From positions 4,184,685 to 4,248,684 of the forward strand of contig NZ_AP023086.1 in assembly GCF_021655555.1 (NCBI RefSeq): a stretch of 64,000 bases of DNA. The letters are read 5' to 3'. Under the pieces are notes generated by a model. It saw nothing but the letters and a program-made list of their open reading frames with translations. It was not told the origin of the DNA and made no database searches. This stretch comes from Marinagarivorans cellulosilyticus. Lineage in GTDB: Bacteria; Pseudomonadota; Gammaproteobacteria; Pseudomonadales; Cellvibrionaceae. Positions 27,120-35,343 of the stretch are shown piece by piece; the stretch's first letter is position 1; the number at the start of each line of letters is the position of its first letter. The position numbers were made by a program, and so were the translations under genes.

Positions 27120-27758
27120 TTATTGATCAACAATCCAAGGGCTTAGAAACCCAGAAATATTAAATTTTGCACCGAATAAAAATAATACAACGACAACTAT
27201 GCCGCCGATGGCTCCCCACAAATGCGCATCAACAGCGACCAAACCTCCTATAGAGTCAAGCAGATAGGTGTTGTCAAAATGCGGCATTTGCTCAAGAACA
27301 ATTTTGCCCATTAAAAAAGCGCCCAACAGCGCTGCAAATAAACGGTTTTCCCACCAATACCAAATTACCCCTGCCGCATAAAAACCATACAAAGCCCCCG
27401 AAAACCCACGGTAGCTCATTGCATCGCTGGCGGTAAATACCAAGGCAGCACTAACCACGATCGGCAACACCAAAAGTAGCACGATTAAAATGCGCCCGGG
27501 CAAAAAAGCCACCACCAACAACCAAAGCACCACGCAACCCGCCACATTCATCAATGCATGTATAGGCCCAAGGTGAACATAATGAGCAGTAAACCAACGA
27601 TAGGAGGCAGCATGCAGCGGGTGCAACTCTAAAGCTTCAATCACAACCTCGGGAAGAGCCCCCAGCACCAGTAAAACCACGCAAAAAAACAAAAAAGCCA
27701 CGTGTTTATAACGCGGTTGACTAGGGACAACAGCTTCCAATATGGGAGAGATAAACAT
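27120..27758 (-). CDS. rrtA: Rhombosortase-family intramembrane protease
   Basis: 212 residues, six or so membrane helices. The catalytic dyad appears as Ser120 in YRGFSGALYG and His179 in DAHLWGAIGG, with RWFTAHYVHLGPIHALMN (residues 54-71) matching the rhombosortase/rhomboid N-terminal region. Rhombosortases are known to cut C-terminal GlyGly-CTERM tails of proteins exported by type II secretion, and a full T2SS is encoded in this window, so the assignment is coherent. Distinguishing it from a general rhomboid rests on the compact six-helix size and the YRG-x-SG motif. Confidence 0.75.
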   Translation of the reverse strand: MFISPILEAVVPSQPRYKHVAFLFFCVVLLVLGALPEVVIEALELHPLHAASYRWFTAHYVHLGPIHALMNVAGCVVLWLLVVAFLPGRILIVLLLVLPIVVSAALVFTASDAMSYRGFSGALYGFYAAGVIWYWWENRLFAALLGAFLMGKIVLEQMPHFDNTYLLDSIGGLVAVDAHLWGAIGGIVVVVLFLFGAKFNISGFLSPWIVDQ

Positions 27759-27770
27759 ACGAATTAAAAT

Positions 27771-29180
27771 TTAAAACGGCAACGGCATTGGCTGCCCATT
27801 TAATAGCGCCTGCCCTTTTTTATAATCGAGCTCCACACTATAACGCTGGTTTTGCAAGACAGTAAATTGTTGCGCGACTATCAGCCCTAACAGTTGCTCG
27901 ACTTGCTCATCCAGTAATACCGAACGTTCTGCCTCAGTAAGATCTTGAATACCATCCTGCTGATTCATTTGTTCGGCCATATAACGGCGCGCCAGCTGAG
28001 AAACAACCTTCTCATCAGCCACAGCCTCTAAAGCGAAAATAAGATAAGGCAACACAGCCATAGGATTTTGGGGCGTTAAATTAGCAGCTGCTATAGCAGA
28101 ACCCTCTACCGATAAATTTGCCTCAGCAGAAAAATGCCCTTCAGGGGAATCAAATTCTAAGGCCTCTAATGATATTTCTGGCGAGTAAGGCAATAGCTGC
28201 GACAATACTAAAGCCCCGACATGTTCCTGCCAATAACTTGGCCCTGCAGCATCAGGTGCACTTGCAATAATGTTTTGATATTGCTCGATAAACACCAAAC
28301 TAATATTTTCGTAAGCGACATCTAACACCATGTTTTTAATATCAACTTCGGCACTGGGGATAACAAACGTATTTAAAGAAAAGGACGAACGGGTACCAAA
28401 TAATGTTTCTGCGTCATCCAACCACGTATTTCCTGTAATTAAAAATTCCTCAGCGACAAAACCCATCGACGCATCGTCAGCGTTTTTCGAAGAGGCCTTA
28501 CCTATGGATAACTTAAATGCCCCCGGCGCCACATTTGCGCGCTGCAATTTCGCTAGGTTAACAGATACATCACCACCTACAGCCTCCAAAACAATCGCAT
28601 CACTAGCAGGCTCACTAATAAACTCAACACTAGGCACCTCAAAGGCATAACTTAGCACCCGATCGATCCCTACACTACCAACACCTCGGTAAGCTTGTAC
28701 CACCAGCTGTACATCGCCCTCTTTATATTCGAACGGTAACCAACGGTCTTCTATCTTGGTATGACCATGTAAACCCATTCGCGCATCGAGCTGATATATC
28801 GGCCCACCCTCTTTTACACTAAGGACCCGCTGCAAATACTCCTCATCTTTATCTTGCAAACTCACCTGCAAGTGGAACCAACCCAATTGTATTTTATTTC
28901 CCAACAAAACCGGTCCATGCGAAAGTTCTACATTAAAAGGCAAGGCAACATCAAGTGACTCAGAAAGAGGGTTTGCCCCTTTAAGCACCACATGCAATAC
29001 GCCATCACTTTTAAACCAACCGCGCTTGTACTCGCTCCAGCTTGCAGCGTACTCCGGTAGCTGATCAATATAGGTTGCCATACTTTCCATATAACGCTGT
29101 GTTTGCCAACCCATATACCCAGGCACAGCAACCAGTAACGGAAAAATTAAAAACAACAGTATTGAAAGTATTTTTTTCAT
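27771..29180 (-). CDS. DUF945 (YdgA-like) family protein
   Basis: About 469 residues. An N-terminal hydrophobic anchor (LLFLIFPLLVAVPGYMGW) is followed by a long beta-rich domain with SWSEYKRGWFKSDGVLHVVL, the YdgA/DUF945 signature (Y-x-R-G-W-F-x-S). Predicted periplasmic, tethered to the inner membrane. The family is common in Gammaproteobacteria and its role is not established; the beta-repeat nature resembles AsmA-like lipid-carrier proteins, and the gene follows an AsmA-like gene directly. ATG 29180 was chosen over a TTG nine codons upstream. Confidence 0.8.
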   Translation of the reverse strand: MKKILSILLFLIFPLLVAVPGYMGWQTQRYMESMATYIDQLPEYAASWSEYKRGWFKSDGVLHVVLKGANPLSESLDVALPFNVELSHGPVLLGNKIQLGWFHLQVSLQDKDEEYLQRVLSVKEGGPIYQLDARMGLHGHTKIEDRWLPFEYKEGDVQLVVQAYRGVGSVGIDRVLSYAFEVPSVEFISEPASDAIVLEAVGGDVSVNLAKLQRANVAPGAFKLSIGKASSKNADDASMGFVAEEFLITGNTWLDDAETLFGTRSSFSLNTFVIPSAEVDIKNMVLDVAYENISLVFIEQYQNIIASAPDAAGPSYWQEHVGALVLSQLLPYSPEISLEALEFDSPEGHFSAEANLSVEGSAIAAANLTPQNPMAVLPYLIFALEAVADEKVVSQLARRYMAEQMNQQDGIQDLTEAERSVLLDEQVEQLLGLIVAQQFTVLQNQRYSVELDYKKGQALLNGQPMPLPF

Positions 29181-29196
29181 ACAGATATACGCAGGC

Positions 29197-29979
29197 TTAA
29201 CGCCCAAACATTCCTTTTAGTTTATCAACAGTGGCCTTTGTATCTTCATCTAACTCGTCCTCTAATTTGGCCTTTACCTTATCTTCGACCTCTGACTTTG
29301 CGACTTTTTTTAGTTTTGTTTTAGCTGCTTTTTCTGCACTGTCTAAAATAGGCTCTAGGATTGCTACGGCCAGCTCACTGGCGGTTAGGCCTTTATCGCC
29401 ACCCAAATTATTGCGCTCTAATGCTGGAATATCTAAGGTATAACTGCCGTAATTCTCGGTGAGTAAGCTCATACTATTATTCTTAAAAGACAAATGCTTC
29501 AATATAAAGCGCGGCTCAGGCGCATTACCAGAAGCCTCCGCTTCTTCATTTTTAGCGCCAGAAGCCTTGCGCCCCGTAAATTGCTTTATAGCATTGTGCA
29601 ATTCCTGAACGTTCGTCGTTAACCCTTTTTGCTCGGCAACCAAGCTAACGCCCTCTACGGTAATATCGTCCAATACAATAATGCCAGACTTTAAAGCGCT
29701 AGGGTCTAGCTTTACTCGCAGTACGTCTGCCTTAAAAGCGTGAGCAGACGTAAAGCCCTCAGGGTTAGCCACTTCGAAGTTATTCAGCTCTGCCAAGCCT
29801 TGTAATAGCTTAATATTCACTCCACCCAAATTAACCGGCGTCAAAGTAACCTCTGGCCCCTTGGTCTCTACCGCATCCTCTACAATGCCCTCTAAATTCA
29901 TCAAAACCGCAAATACAGCTCCAACAACAAGCATCACCACAAGCAAAACAATCACTAATGTAATTTTTATAGCCTTCAT
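29197..29979 (-). CDS. Small AsmA-like inner-membrane protein
   Basis: About 260 residues. One N-terminal membrane helix (ITLVIVLLVVMLVVGAVFAVL), then a periplasmic region with the AsmA-like elements LAELNNFEVANPEGF and SALKSGIIVLDDITVEGVSLV; a charged Lys/Glu-rich helical C-terminus (KKVAKSEVEDKVKAKLEDE) is probably coiled coil. The ATG at 29979 has AGGGGG five bases upstream; the longer frame adds 13 unsupported residues. It precedes the DUF945 gene by 16 bases, so the two are likely co-expressed. Role not known. Confidence 0.75.
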   Translation of the reverse strand: MKAIKITLVIVLLVVMLVVGAVFAVLMNLEGIVEDAVETKGPEVTLTPVNLGGVNIKLLQGLAELNNFEVANPEGFTSAHAFKADVLRVKLDPSALKSGIIVLDDITVEGVSLVAEQKGLTTNVQELHNAIKQFTGRKASGAKNEEAEASGNAPEPRFILKHLSFKNNSMSLLTENYGSYTLDIPALERNNLGGDKGLTASELAVAILEPILDSAEKAAKTKLKKVAKSEVEDKVKAKLEDELDEDTKATVDKLKGMFGR

Positions 29980-30779
29980 ACATCCCCCTAAAAAATTGTT
30001 GACCAACAATCTGCGCAATTACTCCAAGCCCAACACAAGCAGCCACGCTCTCATTGCGCTGTCGAAAAAGCTAACAACGCACTCATTATCGCCAAATAAT
30101 CCCAACGCGCACCACCTTTAGAGCGCAAGCCAAAAACTTTCTGACACCCAACCAAAAAACAGCCAGACGGCAGCTGCCGCTATAGTGCTTAACCTAGCGT
30201 TAATCAGCAAGTTTTAAAGCGTATTTAGCTTTTTACAGCGCAGCTTAAACCTTTGCATTAATAAGATACGCAACCGCATCCCGGTGTTATAAAGGCATCA
30301 AATATGCTCCACAACGACGAAGGTGGCACCACTTCTGCTAGTAGTTTGTCACCGATCAGCAAAGAGTGACACTTACGTAACCCAAGCACTTTTTGGCGTC
30401 GAAAATTGTCACGTTTTGCCATTTTTAACGCGCATAAAAACAAAACGTAATGGTTTAGCCCAATTGCGGCCAATAACGTCGACATTAAGAAGACCCAGCG
30501 CTAAAGCTCAATATCTAGGCAAAAAAGCACCAAAAATAAGATATAAAGGTGTTTTTCGCGGGCTGGGTCACAACAAATGGATAGCGTAATACTAGAACTC
30601 CGCCACACTATTGCTGCGGAAAATTCCATTTGATATAAACACAGACAGGGAAAGCACAGAAGTATTTGATGAATGCCGCCAACTGCAATTTGGCAGCACG
30701 CATTTAACACAATAAAAAAACTGCTCGGCTGAACCAAGCCACCAAGGGCAACAAGTCGTACCATCGGGACACACTAACT
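29980..30779. other. 800-base intergenic region
   Basis: No convincing gene. It lies between the AsmA-like gene (leftward) and the GntR regulator (rightward), so it holds both promoters. A 12-bp perfect palindrome CGGCAGCTGCCG is at 30168-30179. Short frames on both strands are low-complexity or poor in codon character. It is the longest stretch without an assigned feature in the window; a small RNA is possible but no terminator was found inside. Confidence 0.5.
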
Positions 30780-31484
30780 ATGAATAATTTAGCTGAACAG
30801 TACAGCGATGATGCCATCGAAAAAGAAGGCATTTCACGGGTTGAGTGGGTTTATAGAACCCTTAAGCAGTCCATACTCACCAACGAGTTTTACCCGGGCT
30901 ACCAAGCACTAGAACCTGAGCTTGCTAAAAATCTCGGCGTTAGTCGTACGCCTGTGCGCGAAGCGCTCATTAGGCTTGAAAATGAAAGGTTAATCGAGCT
31001 AATACCACGCCGAGGCATGCGCGTTATTCCGCTAGTGCCCGAAGACATGTGGGAAATTTACCAACTTCTCACCAGCCTAGAAGTTACCGCCGTCGAAATT
31101 CTCGCACGCAAGCGCCCTGCCCGCGCAGAGCTAGCAGAACTAGAACAAGCCATCGACGATATGGAAACAAGTCTTAGCAAAGACAACCGCGAAGCTTGGG
31201 CCAACGCCGACGATCGCTTTCACCGTTTGCTAGTCGAAAACTGCGGCAACAATCGCCTTGCTTTAATGGCCGCTACCTTGCGCGACCAAGCACATCGCGC
31301 ACGCTTAGTCACACTTAAGCTACGCGAGAAATCGACACAATCAACCAAAGATCACCGCAGCGTGCTCGAAGCCATTATTAGTGGTGATTGGGCTACAGCC
31401 ACTCAAACTCACGAAGCACATCGCCGCAATGCAGCTGCCGCGTTGGTAGGCATTCTTGAGGATTTTAAGCTTCCTCATTTATAA
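30780..31484 (+). CDS. GntR-family transcriptional regulator (FCD type)
   Basis: 234 residues. N-terminal winged helix (about 15-85) with the GntR recognition region LGVSRTPVREALIRLENE, then an all-helical FCD ligand domain with its metal-site pattern: Asp in DDRFHRLLVENCGNNRL and His in HEAHRRN. Members respond to small acids; the ligand cannot be read off. It is convergent with the ETF-quinone oxidoreductase gene, separated by a bidirectional terminator, so it may control fatty-acid/ETF genes, but that is only proximity. Confidence 0.9.
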   Translation: MNNLAEQYSDDAIEKEGISRVEWVYRTLKQSILTNEFYPGYQALEPELAKNLGVSRTPVREALIRLENERLIELIPRRGMRVIPLVPEDMWEIYQLLTSLEVTAVEILARKRPARAELAELEQAIDDMETSLSKDNREAWANADDRFHRLLVENCGNNRLALMAATLRDQAHRARLVTLKLREKSTQSTKDHRSVLEAIISGDWATATQTHEAHRRNAAAALVGILEDFKLPHL

Positions 31485-31519
31485 AGCTCAGACTTGTGTG
31501 AGCCTTATTTCAGTTTTAA

Positions 31520-31556
31520 GACATTAAAAAAGGCGCATAGCGCCTTTTTTAATGTC
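31520..31556. terminator. Bidirectional terminator between GntR and ETF-QO genes
   Basis: Perfect 17-bp inverted repeat (GACATTAAAAAAGGCGC and its complement) around the 3-base loop ATA. A/T runs flank the GC core on both sides, so it can stop transcription from both convergent genes. Confidence 0.93.
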
Positions 31557-31561
31557 TTACC

Positions 31562-33217
31562 TTACATATTCGGATAGTTAGGGCCGCCGCCCCCTTCTGG
31601 CACCACCCACGTTATATTCTGCGCAGGATCTTTAATATCACACGTTTTACAGTGCACACAATTTTGCGCATTAATCTGGAACGCCTGACCTTGCTCGCCA
31701 TCAACGATCTCGTAAACTCCGGCCGGGCAATAGCGCTGCGCCGGCTCGTTAAACTCAGGTAAATTATTCGCCAACGGAACAGTTTCGTCCGCAAGCTTTA
31801 AGTGACTGGGCTGATCCTCTTCATGATTTGTATTCGACAAAAACACTGACGATAATTTGTCAAAACTTAATTTGCCATCCGGCTTAGGGTATGCAATTGC
31901 AGAACACTGTGAAGCCCGCTTTAATGTTGCGTAATCGGGGGTTGAATCAGATAACGTCCAAGGCAAGCGGCCATTAAAGAGATTAATATCGATAAAGGCA
32001 TAAGCGCTACCAAGCACATTACCCCAGCGGTGCTGCGCGGGGCCAAAATTGCGCTGCACATACAACTCTTCATAAGCCCAAGACGCCTTATAAGCAGCAT
32101 CAAAACCAACGAGGTCGGTATTTTCATGTCCCGCCGCCAAAGCCTCATTAATGATCTCGGCAGCCAGCAAGCCAGATTTCATAGCAGTATGCGAGCCTTT
32201 GATTTTCGCAAAGTTTAACGTCCCAGCATCGTCACCAATTAATAAACCACCAGCAAAATGCATTTTAGGCTGCGACTGAAGCCCGCCCTTGGTGATGGCG
32301 CGCGCACCATATGCAACCCGCTCACCACCTTCAAGATGAGCAGCAATACTTGGATGGTGCTTATAACGTTGAAACTCATCAAACGGGCTAACATGGGGAT
32401 TGCTATAAGATAAGTCGGTCACCAAACCCACAACAACTTGGTTGTCCTCTAGATGGTATAAAAAGCCACCGCCGTGAGTGCCAGATTCATTCAGCGGCCA
32501 ACCCGCGGTATGCACTACCAAACCAGGGCGCGATTTTTCTTTGCTGACCTGCCACAATTCCTTAATACCTAACCCATAATGCTGAGGCTCTTTACCGGCA
32601 TCTAGATTAAAACGCGCGATAAGCTGCTTACCTAGATGGCCTCTACAACCTTCCGCAAAAATCGTATATTTTGCATGCAGCTCCATGCCAGGAGCAAAGC
32701 TCGGTTTGGCCTTTCCGCTTTTCCCAATACCCATATCGCCGGTCGCTACGCCATAAACACTGCCATTTTCGCGATACAAAATTTCACTGGCAGCGAAACC
32801 TGGAAATATCTCTACCCCTAACGCCTCGGCCTGCTCGGCCAAAAAGCGGCAAACATTAGCCAAGCTAACAATATAATTGCCTTCATTTCGCATGGTTTTA
32901 GGAGCAAACAAATGGGGGATTTTTTTACTGCCTGCGCCATTGAGCAATAATATTTCATCCTCAATAACCCGCGTTTTGACTGGTGCATCCATCGCTTTCC
33001 AATCGGGGAATAACTCAGCCAGAGCCTTCGGCTCAAGCACGGCACCGGACATGATATGAGCACCGACTTCCGAGCCTTTTTCCAATACACAAACTGAAGC
33101 ATCCGGGTTCAGCTGCTTAAGCCGACAAGCAGCACTTAAACCCGCAGGGCCGGCACCAACCACCACCACATCATAGGGCATAGAATCACGCTCTACTTGT
33201 TGCTCTTCACTCATCAT
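31562..33217 (-). CDS. Electron transfer flavoprotein-ubiquinone oxidoreductase
   Basis: About 551 residues. Inner-membrane flavoprotein that takes electrons from reduced ETF and passes them to ubiquinone. FAD site VVVVGAGPAGLSAACRL at the N-terminus, a second dinucleotide motif LLIGDDAGTLNF, and a C-terminal 4Fe-4S module with Cys in QRYCPAGVYE and NCVHCKTCDIKDP. The ATG at 33217 follows AAGGGGAA; the next ATG (33214) is equally possible. It is divergent from etfBA, its electron donor, across a shared 350-base control region. Confidence 0.96.
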   Translation of the reverse strand: MMSEEQQVERDSMPYDVVVVGAGPAGLSAACRLKQLNPDASVCVLEKGSEVGAHIMSGAVLEPKALAELFPDWKAMDAPVKTRVIEDEILLLNGAGSKKIPHLFAPKTMRNEGNYIVSLANVCRFLAEQAEALGVEIFPGFAASEILYRENGSVYGVATGDMGIGKSGKAKPSFAPGMELHAKYTIFAEGCRGHLGKQLIARFNLDAGKEPQHYGLGIKELWQVSKEKSRPGLVVHTAGWPLNESGTHGGGFLYHLEDNQVVVGLVTDLSYSNPHVSPFDEFQRYKHHPSIAAHLEGGERVAYGARAITKGGLQSQPKMHFAGGLLIGDDAGTLNFAKIKGSHTAMKSGLLAAEIINEALAAGHENTDLVGFDAAYKASWAYEELYVQRNFGPAQHRWGNVLGSAYAFIDINLFNGRLPWTLSDSTPDYATLKRASQCSAIAYPKPDGKLSFDKLSSVFLSNTNHEEDQPSHLKLADETVPLANNLPEFNEPAQRYCPAGVYEIVDGEQGQAFQINAQNCVHCKTCDIKDPAQNITWVVPEGGGGPNYPNM

Positions 33218-33564
33218 GTTCCCCTTCAATTCCAGATTACATCGCCGCTAAATAGCGAATAAACAAAACCTAAAAAGCACAGCTTGTAATACGAGTATAA
33301 GAGCCACTAAGCCCTCATACCAGCTTCACCTCACCTTGCCAGCAAACTTAAACACCCTGCCCGCCTGTATTTGCCATTCAGTTATTCTGTGGCCAAGCTA
33401 TACTCCAGTGATAACACGCGAACTTTTCAGTATAACCACGGCCATAAATACGAGATGTACAAATTGACCATTAACCCGTTAAGCTGGCAACAAAGCGTTA
33501 CCGCATTACCACGGGTATAGCCCAACAATAGAAATGCCTATAAAACAGTAGGAGTGTATTGAAC
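33218..33564. promoter_or_regulatory. Divergent control region of ETF-QO and etfBA
   Basis: About 347 bases between divergent functionally linked genes, so promoters for both must be here. The etfB ribosome site AGGAG is at 33550-33554. I could not identify a PsrA, FadR or other known operator with confidence, and no coding frame is present. Confidence 0.5.
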
Positions 33565-34317
33565 ATGAAAATACTTGTGCCCATTAAGCGCGTTGTTGAT
33601 TACAACGTAAAAGTGCGCCCCACAGCCGACGGCACTGGCGTAGATATCGCAAACGCCAAAATGTCCATCAACCCCTTTTGTGAAATTGCCGTCGAAGAGG
33701 CTGTACGGCTAAAAGAACAAGGCGTTGCTAGCGAAGTGATTGTAGTCTCGGCCGGCGATGCAAAATGCCACGAGCAACTACGTGCCGCAATGGCATTAGG
33801 TGCGGATAAAGCCATCCATATTGATGCCCCCACTGCATTAGAGCCTCTCGCAGTCGCTAAGGCGCTAAAAGGTGTTATAGACCGCGAAGCGCCGCAGCTT
33901 GTGATACTCGGCAAGCAATCTATTGATGGCGACAATAATCAAACAGGGCAAATGCTCGCTGCACTTTGGGGCGTAGGGCAAGGCACTTTTGCCTCTGAGG
34001 TTAAAATCGAAGAGTCTAGCGCATTGGTCACCCGCGAGATTGACGGCGGGCTGCAAACGGTCAAGCTTTCATTACCCGCTGTAGTAACCACCGACCTACG
34101 CTTAAACGAGCCTCGCTACGCCAAATTGCCCGACATCATGAAAGCCAAGAAAAAACCGCTCGAAACAATCACGTTAGACGATCTCGGTGTTGATGCTGCT
34201 CAGCGCGTAACCACTCTTAAAACTGCCGCACCAGCACAGCGCCAAGCTGGCATAAAAGTCGCCAGCGTCGACGAGCTCCTCGATAAACTCAAAAATCAAG
34301 CGAAGGTGATTTCATGA
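33565..34317 (+). CDS. etfB: Electron transfer flavoprotein beta subunit
   Basis: About 250 residues. Cytoplasmic subunit that binds AMP and part of the FAD site; with EtfA it carries electrons from acyl-CoA dehydrogenases to ETF-QO. MKILVPIKRVVDYNVKVR at the N-terminus and TDLRLNEPRYAKLPDIMKAK, the ETF-beta signature that includes the recognition loop, are complete. ATG 33565 preferred (AGGAG ten bases upstream); a TTG two codons earlier is closer to the ribosome site. It overlaps etfA (ATGA). Confidence 0.97.
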   Translation: MKILVPIKRVVDYNVKVRPTADGTGVDIANAKMSINPFCEIAVEEAVRLKEQGVASEVIVVSAGDAKCHEQLRAAMALGADKAIHIDAPTALEPLAVAKALKGVIDREAPQLVILGKQSIDGDNNQTGQMLAALWGVGQGTFASEVKIEESSALVTREIDGGLQTVKLSLPAVVTTDLRLNEPRYAKLPDIMKAKKKPLETITLDDLGVDAAQRVTTLKTAAPAQRQAGIKVASVDELLDKLKNQAKVIS

Positions 34318-35246
34318 AAACACTCATCATTGCAGAACACGACAACAAAAACTGCAAAGCCGCCACGCTCAGCACCATTGCAGCCGCAGCCGCCATCGGC
34401 AACCCAATAAATGTATTAGTCGCAGGCCACCTGTGCGAAAGCGTTAGCGCACAGCTGACAAGCGTCGCGGGCATTGCGCGAGTACTTGTTGCTGATAGCG
34501 AACATTACCAGCATCAACTACCCGAAGATCTCGCACCATTAATCGTAGCCAACAAAAGCGATTACAGTCACATATTAGCGCCAGCTACCACCGGCGGCAA
34601 AAACCTTATGCCGCGCGTTGCTGCGCTATTAGATGTTCAAGCTATTTCAGATATTCAAGCGGTGATTAGCCCAGACACATTCGAGCGCCCCATTTATGCA
34701 GGCAACGTAATAGCAACAGTACAAAGCGCAGACGCCGTTAAAGTACTTACTGTGCGCGCAACAGCCTTCGATCCAGTTGCTACTGAAGGCGGCTCCGCAA
34801 CGATAGAAACACTAACAGCTCAGCCGGCAAGCGGGCTTTCAAGCTTTGTTAAAGAGGCATTAGCACAATCCGACAGACCAGAGCTAACCGCTGCCAATGT
34901 GGTTGTTTCTGGTGGCCGCGGATTAGCCAATGGCGAGAACTTTGAACTGCTATACGCCCTTGCCGACAAGCTAAATGGCGCAGTTGGTGCATCGCGCGCC
35001 GCAGTGGACGCAGGCTTTGTGCCCAACGATATGCAAGTGGGCCAAACAGGCAAAATTGTTGCGCCAGATCTGTACATCGCCGTGGGCATTTCGGGCGCCA
35101 TTCAACACCTGGCCGGCATGAAGGAATCAAAAATCATTGTCGCCATTAATAAAGACGAGGACGCGCCCATATTTCAAGTGGCCGACTATGGCTTAGTTGC
35201 CGACCTATTTGATGTTGTGCCCGAGCTCACAACAAAACTCGGCTGA
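34314..35246 (+). CDS. etfA: Electron transfer flavoprotein alpha subunit
   Basis: 310 residues. FAD-binding subunit of ETF. The N-terminal domain resembles etfB; the C-terminal FAD domain has VVSGGRGL, GAVGASRAAVDAGFVP, QVGQTGK, DLYIAVGISGAIQH and INKDEDAPIFQVADYGLVAD, the last being the family signature. Its ATG overlaps the etfB stop. A good terminator begins 24 bases after the stop, ending the etfBA unit. Confidence 0.97.
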   Translation: MKTLIIAEHDNKNCKAATLSTIAAAAAIGNPINVLVAGHLCESVSAQLTSVAGIARVLVADSEHYQHQLPEDLAPLIVANKSDYSHILAPATTGGKNLMPRVAALLDVQAISDIQAVISPDTFERPIYAGNVIATVQSADAVKVLTVRATAFDPVATEGGSATIETLTAQPASGLSSFVKEALAQSDRPELTAANVVVSGGRGLANGENFELLYALADKLNGAVGASRAAVDAGFVPNDMQVGQTGKIVAPDLYIAVGISGAIQHLAGMKESKIIVAINKDEDAPIFQVADYGLVADLFDVVPELTTKLG

Positions 35247-35269
35247 TCATTCAGCGAAATACCCTTGCC

Positions 35270-35303
35270 TAGCGCCAACCAACACTTGGTCTGGCGCTAT
35301 TTT
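35270..35303 (+). terminator. etfBA rho-independent terminator
   Basis: Stem TAGCGCCA/TGGCGCTA with an inner ACCAA/TTGGT extension (one bulged C), followed by TTTTA, 24 bases downstream of etfA. Confidence 0.85.
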
Positions 35304-35343
35304 AGGGTAGAATCGCCTTTCCTCACTCGGCCAGCGCGTGATT

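Noticed and set aside
30258..30764. Several 60-90 codon frames on both strands in the 800-base gap
   Set aside because: They overlap each other, lack ribosome sites and have unnatural composition.
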